Below are positions 17,812 through 26,164 of a stretch of 64,000 nucleotides of DNA, in pieces (the first letter of the stretch is position 1; the number at the start of each line of letters is the position of its first letter). The notes under the pieces were generated by a model that had not been told where the DNA came from, did no database searches, and worked only from the letters and a program-made list of their open reading frames with translations. The stretch is from Nonomuraea helvata (GTDB lineage Bacteria; Actinomycetota; Actinomycetes; Streptosporangiales; Streptosporangiaceae), in the NCBI RefSeq assembly GCF_039535785.1, contig NZ_BAAAXV010000008.1:434001-498000 (forward strand), given 5' to 3'. A program made the translations under genes and the position numbers.

Positions 17812-18653
17812 GCGAGGTACCCCCAGGTCCGGCAGATGGGTTTCAGCACGTCCGGGATCTGGTCCTCGGAGGGAAGCTCGCGTGGGGGCTGGACGGTGCC
17901 GGACCGGATCTTCTCGCGCCAGTCCCCGAGGCCCTTCTCCAGGACCGGCTGCTCGCCGTACGAGAGCATCCGCGGCTCCCACTCGAGCCCGAGGAACGCG
18001 CAGATCTCGCGGGTCACCCGCTCCGGCTCCGCGCTCAGCTCCTCGTACCTGACGGTCAGGCCGGGCAGCGCCGACCTGGCCCGCTGGACGGCCTTCATGT
18101 AGCGGAGCGCGTCCAGCGCGGCCGCCTCCGGGGTGCGCCTGTCCGGGCCGGCCTCGTGCCACGACGTGGCGATCGAGGCGGGGTGGCGCAGCAGGAAGAC
18201 GAAGCGCGCGTCGGGCCAGCAGGTGGCGATGCGCTCGTAGGCGAACGCGTTGGCGGGCGTCTTGTCCACGACGAACCGCTTGCCGCTGCGTACCAGCTCT
18301 CTGTGCAGGACGCGGTCCCACAGCAGGTGCTCGAGGTCGGCCTGGTTGTGCCCGAGCGCGGTCATCGCCTTGGAGGCGAGGTTTGTGGCGAACTGTACGC
18401 GGAGGCGGCGTATGTGGAGCTCGTGCGGGGCGTGCAGGGCGGAGTGGGCGTTCAGTATCGCGCGAAGGAGCGTCGAACCGGACCGGACGGGCGAAAGGAG
18501 GAACACAGGGGCTTCGAGCAGCCGGTCGGTTAGCGGATCCGCGGGCGGTCTGATCTCGGGGACGGGCGGGGAAGAGGGAGCCTTCCCCACCCGTTCGATC
18601 TGGAATCCGGTGAACCTGACCAACGCTTTGTTCATTGTGCGCTGCCAGTTCAT
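17808..18653 (-). CDS. PAPS-dependent sulfotransferase
   Basis: Transfers sulfate from PAPS to a hydroxyl or amine. The 5'-phosphosulfate loop is FLLSPVRSGSTLLRAIL (about residues 51-67) and the 3'-phosphate motif is RFVFLLRHPASIATSW. YEELSAEPERVTREIC matches the family's conserved helix. The start is uncertain: ATG at 18653 gives 281 aa, while 18695 and 18635 are in-frame alternatives, and none has a clear ribosome site. It is upstream of and overlaps the glycosyltransferase gene. The pair probably makes a sulfated glycan or glycolipid; the acceptor cannot be read from sequence. Confidence 0.85.
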   Translation of the reverse strand: MNWQRTMNKALVRFTGFQIERVGKAPSSPPVPEIRPPADPLTDRLLEAPVFLLSPVRSGSTLLRAILNAHSALHAPHELHIRRLRVQFATNLASKAMTALGHNQADLEHLLWDRVLHRELVRSGKRFVVDKTPANAFAYERIATCWPDARFVFLLRHPASIATSWHEAGPDRRTPEAAALDALRYMKAVQRARSALPGLTVRYEELSAEPERVTREICAFLGLEWEPRMLSYGEQPVLEKGLGDWREKIRSGTVQPPRELPSEDQIPDVLKPICRTWGYLA

Positions 18654-18674
18654 GCCGAGGCAGACTACCGACAG

Positions 18675-18721
18675 TTCCTGGCAATTCCCTGGCAATGGTA
18701 AAGAGCGCGCAATGCCAGGAA
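18675..18721. repeat. Spaced inverted repeat upstream of the sulfotransferase gene
   Basis: TTCCTGGCA at 18675-18683 is complemented by TGCCAGGAA at 18713-18721 with 29 bases between; CCTGGCAATG also recurs inside the interval. It lies between the stop of the permease gene (18740) and the sulfotransferase start. It may be a regulator site or a weak terminator for the ABC operon. Confidence 0.35.
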
Positions 18722-18739
18722 ATTAAGGGATGAATCACA

Positions 18740-19573
18740 CTACTGGCCGGCGAGGCCTGTATGCGCGACGCCGCGGACGATCTGACGCTGGAAGAGCACG
18801 AAGATCACCAGCAGCGGCAGCCCGGCCAGGACCACGGAAGCCATGATCTGCGCGTACCGCAGCCCGAACGTCCCCTGCACCACGTTGGCCAGGCCGACCG
18901 GCAGCGTCATGGTGTTCGGGTCGGTGGAGACGAGGAAGGGCCAGAGGAAGTTGTTCCAGCTCCCGATGAACGTGTAGATCGACACCGCGGCCAGCACGGG
19001 ACGCGACAGCGGCAGCACGATCGTGAAGAACACCCGCCAGCGCCCGGCCCCGTCCACGAACGCCGCCTGCTCCAGCTCGGGCGGCACGTCCTGGAAGAAC
19101 TTGTACAGGATGTACACGATCAGCGGCGCGGCCACCTGCGGCAGGATGATCGACCACCAGGTGTCGACCAGCCCGAGCGCCACCATCTCCGCGAACAGCG
19201 GCGCCATCAGCACCTGTGGCGGCACCATGATCCCGGCCAGGATCACCGCCAGCAGCCCCCGCTGCCCCTTGAACTGCGTGCGCGCGAACCCGTAGGCCGC
19301 CATCGCCGAGAACAGCACGGTCAGGAACGTGACGACCAACGAGGTGACCGTGGAGTTGATCGCCCACTTGACGATGCCGCCCGTGCCCAGGACCAGCCGG
19401 TAGGAGTCCAAGGTGAGCTCGCTGCCGAACCACTGCAGCGGGATCTTCGTGGTCTCCGACTCGGGCTTGAGGGAGGTGGCGACGGCCCAGGCGATGGGGG
19501 CCAGCCAGATGACCGCGAACGCCAGCGCCACCACCATCAGGACGAGCTGGCCGGGGCTGAACCGCTTGGTCAT
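18740..19573 (-). CDS. Sugar ABC transporter permease, MalG type (importer 2)
   Basis: A 277-aa inner-membrane subunit with six predicted helices (first LVLMVVALAFAVIWLAPIAW). Its EAA loop reads ELEQAAFVDGAG. The ATG at 19573 overlaps the stop of the preceding permease (ATGA). It is the last gene of the importer-2 operon and again has no ATPase behind it. The partner glycosidase is the divergent GH51 gene at 22033, pointing to arabinose-containing oligosaccharides. Confidence 0.9.
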   Translation of the reverse strand: MTKRFSPGQLVLMVVALAFAVIWLAPIAWAVATSLKPESETTKIPLQWFGSELTLDSYRLVLGTGGIVKWAINSTVTSLVVTFLTVLFSAMAAYGFARTQFKGQRGLLAVILAGIMVPPQVLMAPLFAEMVALGLVDTWWSIILPQVAAPLIVYILYKFFQDVPPELEQAAFVDGAGRWRVFFTIVLPLSRPVLAAVSIYTFIGSWNNFLWPFLVSTDPNTMTLPVGLANVVQGTFGLRYAQIMASVVLAGLPLLVIFVLFQRQIVRGVAHTGLAGQ

Positions 19574-20490
19574 GACGAGACCTCCGCGCGCTTGCGGAAC
19601 AGCCGGAGCTGCACCAGGGAGACGATGACGATGAGGACGAACAGGATGTACGACACCGCCGACGCGTAGCCGGTGCGGTACCCCGTGAAGCCCATGTCGT
19701 AGGCGTACTCGATGATCGACCTGGTGGAGTTCTCGGGACCGCCGGCCGTCATGAGATAGATCTGGTCGAACACCTTGAGCGAGGCCAGCAGCTGCAGCAC
19801 CACGATGAGCGCGGTCGTGCGGCCGAGCAGCGGCAGGGTGATGGAGCGCAGCCGTTGCCAGGCCGAGGCGCCGTCGATGGCGGCGGCCTCGTACAGGTGC
19901 TGGGGGATCGACTGCAGGGCGGCCAGGTAGAGCAGGAAGTTGAAGCCGACCGTCCACCAGACCGTGGTCAGCACCACGGACAGCATGGCCGTGGACGTGT
20001 CGGTCAGCCAGGGGACGTCCGTGCCGAGCGTGCCGTTGATCAGGCCGTAGCCGGGCGGGTAGATCATCTGCAGCCACAGGATCGACACCACGGCCGACGG
20101 CAGCAGGAACGGCCCGAAGAACGACAGGCGCCACAGCCACTGCACGAACCGTAGGTTGTGCACCAGCAGCGCGAACACCAGGCCCAGGAGGACCAGCGGG
20201 ATCGTGCTCAGCACGGTGAAGACCACGGTGTTCCAGAGCGAGTGCCACATGAGCGGGTCGCTGAACGCCTCGGCGTAGTTGCCGAAACCGATGAAGTGGT
20301 TGTTGGTGCCCGCGACGTTGACGCTCGACAGGCTCATCCGCAGGCCCAGCAGCACCGGCCAGACCAGGAAGGCCACGTAGATCAGCAGGAAGGGCGCGAC
20401 GAACAGCATTCCGTGCTGCGTCCAGCCGCGCCGGACCTTGGCCTCGGTGACGGGGGCGGCGGCCGCGGGGGCGGCGACGGTGGTCGTCAT
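19570..20490 (-). CDS. Sugar ABC transporter permease, MalF type (importer 2)
   Basis: A channel subunit of 306 aa. An alanine-rich cytoplasmic N-terminus precedes helix 1 (MLFVAPFLLIYVAFLVWPVL). The EAA loop is HLYEAAAIDGAS. Two adjacent ATGs occur at 20493 and 20490. The second is preferred because AGGAG then has five bases of spacing; the first would overlap the binding-protein TGA. The frame runs further upstream only as a shadow of the binding-protein gene. Confidence 0.9.
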   Translation of the reverse strand: MTTTVAAPAAAAPVTEAKVRRGWTQHGMLFVAPFLLIYVAFLVWPVLLGLRMSLSSVNVAGTNNHFIGFGNYAEAFSDPLMWHSLWNTVVFTVLSTIPLVLLGLVFALLVHNLRFVQWLWRLSFFGPFLLPSAVVSILWLQMIYPPGYGLINGTLGTDVPWLTDTSTAMLSVVLTTVWWTVGFNFLLYLAALQSIPQHLYEAAAIDGASAWQRLRSITLPLLGRTTALIVVLQLLASLKVFDQIYLMTAGGPENSTRSIIEYAYDMGFTGYRTGYASAVSYILFVLIVIVSLVQLRLFRKRAEVSS

Positions 20491-21821
20491 CATCGCTCCT
20501 GGTCGGGGAAGGGGTTCGGGGCGGACAGGAGCCGGTTCAGCGCGGCCTTGGCGGTGGCCAGGCCCTCCTCCGGGGTGTGCTGACCGCCGATGACCGGGGA
20601 GAACGCCTGACCGAACTCGATCCACAGCCGCGAGGCCGAGCCGGCGAACCACACCTGGGGATCGAGCGCGACCTCGGTGATGACCGAGCGGTACTCCGAC
20701 TGGGGCTCGAGCTTGAGATAGTCGGGCTCTTTGAGCGCCGGAAGGTAGGCGGGCACGTGACCGGCGACCGCCCAGTCGGCGCTGTTCTTGACGAGGTAGG
20801 CGATGAACCGGTACGTGGCCCGCTCGACCTCGGGATCGCGGTTGCGCTGGTGCGGCAGCACGAACGAGTGGCAGTCGGCCTGCGCCGCCCCCGTGCCGAA
20901 GACGCTGGGGAAGCGGGTCATGCTGAACGGCGTCTTGCGCTCCTTGAGCCCCGTGGTCTCCCAGTCGCCGTTCCACAGGAACGCCGCCTGGCCGTTGGTG
21001 AAGTTGGCCACGGACGCGCCGTAGTCGGTGCGCCAGTCCAGCAGCCCGTCCTTGCCGAGCTGCTGCATGAACCGGAGGACTTCGAGGGCCTTGGCGTCGT
21101 CGATGGCGATCTTCGTGTTGTCGGCGGAGAGCAGGGCGCCGCCGCTCTGCGCGTAGAGGGTCCACCACACCCGCCAGGGGCCGACCGTGCCCAGGCCGAG
21201 CGCGTCGAAGGCGAGCGGCGGCTTGCCCCCCATGGCGTCCTTGGTCCTGCGCAGCGCGGCCATCAGCTCGTCGACGCCGTTGGTGGGCTTGAGCTTGCCG
21301 TCGGGGCCGAGCAGTCCCGCCCTGCCGCAGATCTCGGTGTTGTAGTACAGCACCATCGGGTGGGCGTCGAACGGGATCGCGTACAGCACCCCGTCGATGT
21401 GGGCGCGCTCCCAGATCGGCGGGCTGAAGTCGGCGGCCGTCAGGCCGTTCTCCTCCAGCAGCTTGACGTTGATCGGGTCGAGCGTCGCGCCGGCGCCGAT
21501 CCCGGCCAGCCGGGCCAGGTGGAAGGTGGCCAGGTCGGGGGAGCGGCCGCCGGAGCCGGCCATCGCGATCTTCGTGTAGAACGGCTCGCCCCAGGCGAGC
21601 ACGTTCTCCTCGACGAAGATCTCAGGATTGTCCTTGGCGAACGCCTGGACCATCTTGTTCATGATGATGCCGTCGCTCGCGCCGAGGAAGTGCCAGTACT
21701 TGACGCGGGTCTGGGACGAGCCGAGCCCCATCGGGATCGCACATCCTGCGGCGGCGGCGCCGGCGAGCGCGAGGGTGCCGCCGAGGAGGAGCCTGCGGGA
21801 GATGTCGGGAGGATCTTGCAC
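20490..21821 (-). CDS. Sugar ABC transporter substrate-binding lipoprotein (importer 2)
   Basis: A 443-aa extracellular solute-binding protein. The signal has a twin-arginine-like SRRLLLGG and a lipobox (AAAAGC, Cys27), so it may be Tat-exported and then lipidated. Mature landmarks are VKYWHFLGASDGIIMNKMV, PDLATFHLARLAGI and YAIPFDAHPMVLYYNTEIC. The GTG start has GAAGAGG about six bases upstream. The gene is divergent from the GH51 gene at 22033. The intervening 211 bases contain two copies of a GTTA-CG-TAAC palindrome, so both sides should respond to the LacI protein encoded at 23554. Confidence 0.92.
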   Translation of the reverse strand: MQDPPDISRRLLLGGTLALAGAAAAGCAIPMGLGSSQTRVKYWHFLGASDGIIMNKMVQAFAKDNPEIFVEENVLAWGEPFYTKIAMAGSGGRSPDLATFHLARLAGIGAGATLDPINVKLLEENGLTAADFSPPIWERAHIDGVLYAIPFDAHPMVLYYNTEICGRAGLLGPDGKLKPTNGVDELMAALRRTKDAMGGKPPLAFDALGLGTVGPWRVWWTLYAQSGGALLSADNTKIAIDDAKALEVLRFMQQLGKDGLLDWRTDYGASVANFTNGQAAFLWNGDWETTGLKERKTPFSMTRFPSVFGTGAAQADCHSFVLPHQRNRDPEVERATYRFIAYLVKNSADWAVAGHVPAYLPALKEPDYLKLEPQSEYRSVITEVALDPQVWFAGSASRLWIEFGQAFSPVIGGQHTPEEGLATAKAALNRLLSAPNPFPDQER

Positions 21822-21899
21822 GGTGGCCTCTTCCTACGAGCCGTCGCTGGGCTGGTTTTCAGGGGGCCGGAAGCTGGTGTTACGTCGGGGTTACCCGAG

Positions 21900-21913
21900 T
21901 GTTAGCGGTAACA
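21900..21913. promoter_or_regulatory. LacI-type operator, copy 1
   Basis: TGTTAGCGGTAACA is a near-perfect palindrome 79 bases upstream of the importer-2 binding-protein start. It matches the copies at 21976 and 24587, giving a local consensus GTTAnCGnTAAC. Confidence 0.75.
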
Positions 21914-21975
21914 AGTTTCCTGTCAAGACCGTCGGCTGCCGGGGCGACCTGGCGCTTCGCGCTTGACCGGCCTCC

Positions 21976-21991
21976 TTGTTATCGCTAACAA
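21976..21991. promoter_or_regulatory. LacI-type operator, copy 2
   Basis: TTGTTATCGCTAACAA is a 16-base near-perfect palindrome 41 bases before the GH51 start at 22033. It has the same core as copy 1 and sits where it could cover the promoter of the arabinofuranosidase gene. Confidence 0.78.
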
Positions 21992-22032
21992 TTCGGATCA
22001 CGTAACGCCCGCGAAACCCAGGAGACCCCTCC

Positions 22033-23523
22033 GTGCATCAGGCAAAACTCACGCTCGATCCCGCGTTCAAGGTCGCCCCGGTGAGCCGGCGCACCTTCGG
22101 CACGTTCGTCGAACACCTCGGGCGCTGCGTCTACACCGGCATCTACGAGCCGGACCACCCCTCGGCCGACGCCGACGGCTTCCGCGGCGACGTGCTCGAG
22201 CTGACGAGGGAACTGGGCGTGTCCACGGTCCGCTACCCCGGCGGCAACTTCGTCTCCGGCTACCGCTGGGAGGACGGCATCGGCCCTCGGGAGAGCCGCC
22301 CCCACCGCCTGGACCTGGCCTGGCACAGCACCGAGACGAACGAGGTCGGCGTCGACGAGTTCGTACGCTGGTGCCGCAAGGCCGGCGTCGAGCCCATGAT
22401 GGCGATCAACCTCGGCACCCGCGGCATCGAGGCCGCGCTCGACCTGCTCGAATACTGCAACCACCCGTCCGGCACCGCGCTGTCCGACCTGCGCGCCGCC
22501 AACGGCTCCAAGGATCCGCACGGGATCAGGATGTGGTGCCTGGGCAACGAGATGGACGGCCCCTGGCAGACCGGGCACAAGACCCCCCGCGAGTACGGCA
22601 GGCTCGCCGCCGAGACCGCCCGCGCCATGCGCATGGTGGACTCCTCGCTGGAGCTGGTCGCCTGCGGCAGCTCGAGCTCGTCGATGCCGACCTTCGGCAC
22701 GTGGGAGGCCGAGGTGCTGGAGGAGACGTACGACCTGGTCGACTACATCTCCTGCCACGCCTACTACGAGGAGAAGGACGGCGACCTCGGCAGCTTCCTG
22801 GCCTGCTCGACCAACATGGAGTACTTCATCCGCTCGGTCGTGGCCACCGCCGACCACGTCGGGGCCCGGCTGAAGTCGCGCAAGCGCATCGACATCTCCT
22901 TCGACGAGTGGAACGTCTGGTACCTGTCGCGCTTCCAGAACGCCGCGCCGCCCGCCGACTGGCCGGTCGCGCCGCCGCTGCTGGAGGACCACTACCACCT
23001 GGCCGACGCCGTCGCCTTCGGCGGGCTGCTGATCACGCTGCTGCGCAACAGCGACCGGGTGACCTCCGCGTCGCTGGCCCAGCTGGTGAACGTGATCGCA
23101 CCCATCATGACGGAGCCGGGCGGGCGGGCCTGGCGGCAGACCACGTTCCACCCGTTCGCGCAGGCGTCCCGGCTCGCGGCCGGTGACGTGCTGCGGGTGG
23201 AGTCGGTCTCTCCGTCGTACGAGACGGCCGAGTACGGCGAGGTGCCGCTGCTGCACGCGGTGGCCACGCACTCGGAGGAGGGGACGACGCTGTTCGCCGT
23301 CAACCGCTCGACCGACGGGCCGCTCTCCCTGGAGATCGACGCGCGGGCGCTCGGAGGGGCGCGCATCCTCGAGGCCACCACCCTGACGCACACGGACGTG
23401 TACGCCCGGAACACGGCCGACGACCCGGACCGGGTCGCACCCCGGCCCAACGCGGACGTGGAACACGACCCGGCCCGCGTGCTCCTGCCCCCGGTCTCGT
23501 GGAACGTGATCCGACTGGGCTGA
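22033..23523 (+). CDS. Alpha-L-arabinofuranosidase, GH51 (AbfA type)
   Basis: A cytoplasmic enzyme of 496 aa removing terminal alpha-L-arabinofuranose. Signatures are [36 protein letters not shown], the acid/base CLGNEMDG (Glu173) and the nucleophile FDEWNVWY (Glu292). No signal peptide is present. The GTG start has AGGAG eight bases upstream. It is divergent from the importer-2 operon and convergent with its probable repressor gene at 23554. Compared with the two GH51 genes of the first operon, it is the classical AbfA/AbfB form, so the window holds three distinct GH51 subtypes. Confidence 0.94.
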   Translation: MHQAKLTLDPAFKVAPVSRRTFGTFVEHLGRCVYTGIYEPDHPSADADGFRGDVLELTRELGVSTVRYPGGNFVSGYRWEDGIGPRESRPHRLDLAWHSTETNEVGVDEFVRWCRKAGVEPMMAINLGTRGIEAALDLLEYCNHPSGTALSDLRAANGSKDPHGIRMWCLGNEMDGPWQTGHKTPREYGRLAAETARAMRMVDSSLELVACGSSSSSMPTFGTWEAEVLEETYDLVDYISCHAYYEEKDGDLGSFLACSTNMEYFIRSVVATADHVGARLKSRKRIDISFDEWNVWYLSRFQNAAPPADWPVAPPLLEDHYHLADAVAFGGLLITLLRNSDRVTSASLAQLVNVIAPIMTEPGGRAWRQTTFHPFAQASRLAAGDVLRVESVSPSYETAEYGEVPLLHAVATHSEEGTTLFAVNRSTDGPLSLEIDARALGGARILEATTLTHTDVYARNTADDPDRVAPRPNADVEHDPARVLLPPVSWNVIRLG

Positions 23524-23553
23524 GAGAGGGCTATCGGCCAGAGGCGGGGGCGC

Positions 23554-24567
23554 TCAGCCAGGGGCGGGGCCGGTGCTCTCCCTCACCACGAGCTCGGGCT
23601 CGACCAGCCGCCGCCGGTCGGGCTCGGTGCCCGCCATCCGGTCGAGCAGCAGGTGGAAGGCGTGCCTGGCGACCTCGCCGAAGTTCTGCCGTACGGTCGT
23701 CAGCGGCGGCCAGAAGTAGGCCGACTCGGGGATGTCGTCGAACCCGGCCACGCTCACGTCCTCGGGCACGCGCCGCCCGGCCTCGCGCAGGGCGCGCAGC
23801 ACGCCGAGCGCCATCTGGTCGTTGGCCACGAACACGGCGGTGACCTCGGGATCCTGGGCGAGCTCCCGCCCGAGCTGGTAGCCGGAGCGCGAGCTCCAGT
23901 CGCCGCGCAGCACTTCGGGCACCGGTCGGTCCGCGGACTCCAGCACCTGGCGCCACCCCTCGATGCGGCCGTTGGAGTCGAGCCAGTCGACCGGCCCCGC
24001 CACGTGCCACACGGTCCGGTGGCCGAGGCTGAGCAGGTGCCTGGTCACGCGTACGGCCCCGGCCCGCTGGTCGACCTTGGCCACGGGCACGGGGATGTCG
24101 TCACCGGCGTCGACCGCGACCACCGGCATCTCGGGCGGCAGATGCCGCAGCCCGTCGGCGGCCGACTCGTGCGGCGCCACGATGATCACCCCGTCGACGG
24201 CCTGGGCGCGCAGCCGTTCCACGCCCTCCTCCATCGACCTGCGGTTGAGCGAGGGCAGGCTGGCGATGCTCACGTTGAACCCGGCGTTCCTGGCGGCCTG
24301 CTCGATGCAGTAGAGGGTGGAGGCGGGGCCGTACAGGGTGGTGTCGATGCTGACGACGCCCAGCACCCCGGACCGCCCGGTGACGAGCTGCCGCGCCGCC
24401 TGGTTGGGCCGGTAGTCGAGCTCGCGCACGGCGGCCAGCACCCGGGCCCTGGTCTCGGCCCTCACCCGGTCGGGCGCGTTGAGCACGCGCGAGACGGTCA
24501 TGGCGGAAACGCCGGCGAGCACGGCGACGTCCATGAGCACTGCGGGCCTGCCGTCCCTGGATCTCAC
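23554..24567 (-). CDS. LacI-family repressor of the importer-2 / GH51 unit
   Basis: The DNA-binding domain is clear (MDVAVLAGVSAMTVSRVLN, hinge YRPNQAARQLVTGRSG). The effector domain has LGVVSIDTTLYGP, GHRTVWHVAGPVDW and VSVAGFDDIPESAYF. It is 337 aa from the GTG at 24567; an internal ATG at MDV is possible. A GATAACGCTAACA site at 24587-24599 lies 20 bases upstream of the start and matches the operators at 21900 and 21976. It therefore probably represses itself as well as the divergent transporter and arabinofuranosidase genes, with release by arabinose or arabino-oligosaccharide. The ligand is inferred from context. Confidence 0.9.
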   Translation of the reverse strand: MRSRDGRPAVLMDVAVLAGVSAMTVSRVLNAPDRVRAETRARVLAAVRELDYRPNQAARQLVTGRSGVLGVVSIDTTLYGPASTLYCIEQAARNAGFNVSIASLPSLNRRSMEEGVERLRAQAVDGVIIVAPHESAADGLRHLPPEMPVVAVDAGDDIPVPVAKVDQRAGAVRVTRHLLSLGHRTVWHVAGPVDWLDSNGRIEGWRQVLESADRPVPEVLRGDWSSRSGYQLGRELAQDPEVTAVFVANDQMALGVLRALREAGRRVPEDVSVAGFDDIPESAYFWPPLTTVRQNFGEVARHAFHLLLDRMAGTEPDRRRLVEPELVVRESTGPAPG

Positions 24568-24586
24568 CGAGGCTCACCCCCTCACC

Positions 24587-24599
24587 GATAACGCTAACA
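24587..24599. promoter_or_regulatory. LacI-type operator, copy 3 (autoregulatory)
   Basis: GATAACGCTAACA, read on the minus strand as TGTTAGCGTTATC, shares the core of the two operators near 21.9 kb. It lies just upstream of the repressor's own GTG start. Confidence 0.7.
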
Positions 24600-24657
24600 G
24601 CCAAAGGCGTTGAACGCGCGGATCAACAAACGAGGCTCGGGCGCTCCAATGATCACT

Positions 24658-24780
24658 CTAGAGATCGACGGAATCGCCCGCCAGGATGCGGGCGTAGTCG
24701 GTCTCCTCCTCGAGCCAAGCGTCGAAGTAGTCCAGACCGACCTTGCTGAGCTGGATGTCGTGGATCGGGAACGCGCGGGC
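24658..24780 (-). pseudogene. C-terminal tail of an unidentified minus-strand gene (remnant)
   Basis: On the minus strand, roughly 40 residues have protein-like composition (IQLSKVGLDYFDAWLEEE then TDYARILAGDSVDL) and end in a stop at 24658. Upstream of about 24780 this frame becomes the antisense of the TetR fragment. The plus-strand translation of the same stretch resembles nothing. This looks like the 3' end of a gene lost by deletion. The family is not recognised. Confidence 0.4.
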
Positions 24781-25296
24781 CAGGACGACCTGCTGGAACT
24801 CATGGTCGACCATGTCTACGCCGACCTGCGCCTGCCCCGCGGCCTCGGCTGGCGGGAAAGCCTGCGCGCGCTCGCCGTACGCACGCGCGAGCTGATGCTG
24901 GACCACCGATGGCTGGCCCAGCTCCCGCCACAGGCCAAGCTCGCCCTCACGCCCAGCCGGATGGCCGTGGCCGAGGAGGCTTTGGCAGTGCTCGACGGCC
25001 TCGGCCTGGACGCTGACACCAGGATGAGCGTCTTCCGCAGCGTGGACGCGTACGTGCACGGCGCCATGAGCTACGAGAGCGCCGTCAGCGCCTTCATGAG
25101 CGAGCAGAACCTGTCCAGCGGGGAGGAACTACGGACCGAGCTGGCCCCGCTCATGACCTGGCACATGCGGACCGGCCGCTATCCCGCCTACCAGCACTAC
25201 CTGCGCACCGCCACGCGCAAGGACGACACCCGATGGCAGTTCGACGTCGGCCTCGACTGCCTCCTCGACGGCATCGCCACCCGCCTTAACATCTGA
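24780..25296 (+). pseudogene. TetR-family regulator, C-terminal ligand-binding domain only
   Basis: From about 24780 the plus strand encodes the all-helical TetR C-terminal domain: DDLLELMVDHVYADL, WRESLRALAVRTRELMLDH, and LGLDADTRMSVFRSVDAYVHG. The helix-turn-helix expected in the preceding 50 residues is absent. The frame continues upstream to an ATG at 24610, but that part (24610-24780) does not resemble a DNA-binding domain and overlaps a better minus-strand coding tail. The most economical reading is a deletion that removed the TetR head. If translated from 24610 it would be a 228-aa headless protein that could still dimerise. The stop at 25296 is intact. Confidence 0.65.
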
Positions 25297-25378
25297 TCGC
25301 AAGGCGTTCCCAGCACTCCGATGAGTTTCGGTCGCGGGGGTGGTCTCACTCCCGAAACGACTGGAAGGAGCGGCTCCG

Positions 25379-25723
25379 GTGGACCTGTACAGCGTCGTGT
25401 GCGTGCGTGACCGGGCGACATCGCAGAAGTGGTTCGAGGCGTTCTTCGGGCGGCCGGCGGACGAGATCATCGGCGAGGAGTGCCTGTGGCAGGTCGGTGA
25501 GAACGCGTGGGTCGTCATCGACGACCGGCACATGCGAGCCGCGCGGGTGGGCGGCACCATGATCACACTCGGCGTGACCGACCTCGACGGCATCCTGGCC
25601 CGGCTGGCCGCGTACGGCATCGAGCACGAGCCCGTGGAGACCTACGGCAACGGCGTGCGCCACGTGGACGTCCTCGACCCGGACGGCAACAGCCTGTCGC
25701 TCGCGGAGGCCCCCGCCCAGTAG
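25379..25723 (+). CDS. VOC (glyoxalase/bleomycin-resistance) family protein
   Basis: A 114-aa single VOC module: VDLYSVVCVRDRATSQKWFEAFFG begins the first beta-alpha-beta-beta-beta unit, and HVDVLDPDGNSLSL ends the second. The family includes metal-dependent dioxygenases, isomerases and antibiotic-binding proteins; the substrate here is unknown. The GTG at 25379 is chosen because GAAGGAG at 25364-25370 precedes it by eight bases. It lies between two gene relics and is apparently intact. Confidence 0.8.
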   Translation: MDLYSVVCVRDRATSQKWFEAFFGRPADEIIGEECLWQVGENAWVVIDDRHMRAARVGGTMITLGVTDLDGILARLAAYGIEHEPVETYGNGVRHVDVLDPDGNSLSLAEAPAQ

Positions 25724-25782
25724 CCGGCGTGCGCGTGGTCGATCCCGGCGAACCGCGGGCCACCGGGATCGACGACGGTAGG

Positions 25783-26164
25783 TCAGGACCTCGCGGAACC
25801 GAGGTGGACCGGCAAGGACAGCGGTCCGACCGTGAAGAACGACGGGGAGTAGGGGATGTCACCCGGCTCGATCGCCAGGCCGAGCTCCGGCAGCCGCCGG
25901 TAGAGCGACTCCAAAGCCAGCCGGCTCTCCAGCCGGGCCAGCGGCGCGCCGATGCAGTACCGCGGGCCGTGGCCCAACCCGAGGTGCCCGCTCTGCTTCC
26001 TGGTGATGTCGAACTGGTCGGCGGTGTCGCCGTACTCCTCCGGGTGGGTCGATGCCGGTCGACTGGTAGACCACGCCGACCGCGTTGCCCTTGGGGATGC
26101 GCACGCCGGAGATGGTCACGTCCTCCGCGGTGAACCGGAAGCTGGTCATCATCACCGAGTGGCG
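25783..26164 (-). pseudogene. Cytochrome P450 relic (C-terminal quarter, frameshifted, cut by IS element)
   Basis: The minus strand encodes the end of a P450. The heme loop GHGPRYCIGAPLARLE with the axial cysteine is intact, followed by LALESLYRRLPELGL and a normal C-terminus at 25783. Upstream, TAEDVTISGVRIPKGNAV matches the segment before the heme domain but lies in another frame. The switch is near 26045-26055, between VVYQSTGID and HPEEYGDTADQFDI. Homology starts exactly at 26164, where the IS right end stops (RHSVMMTSFRF). The N-terminal three quarters are missing from the window. No functional monooxygenase can be made. Confidence 0.8.

Noticed and set aside
16633-18738. A single 701-codon fusion protein on the minus strand
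   Set aside because: Only the last 392 codons resemble a glycosyltransferase; the rest is out-of-frame shadow of the sulfotransferase gene.
26040-26060. Programmed frameshift in the P450 gene
   Set aside because: The gene also lacks three quarters of its length, so simple decay explains the frame change better.
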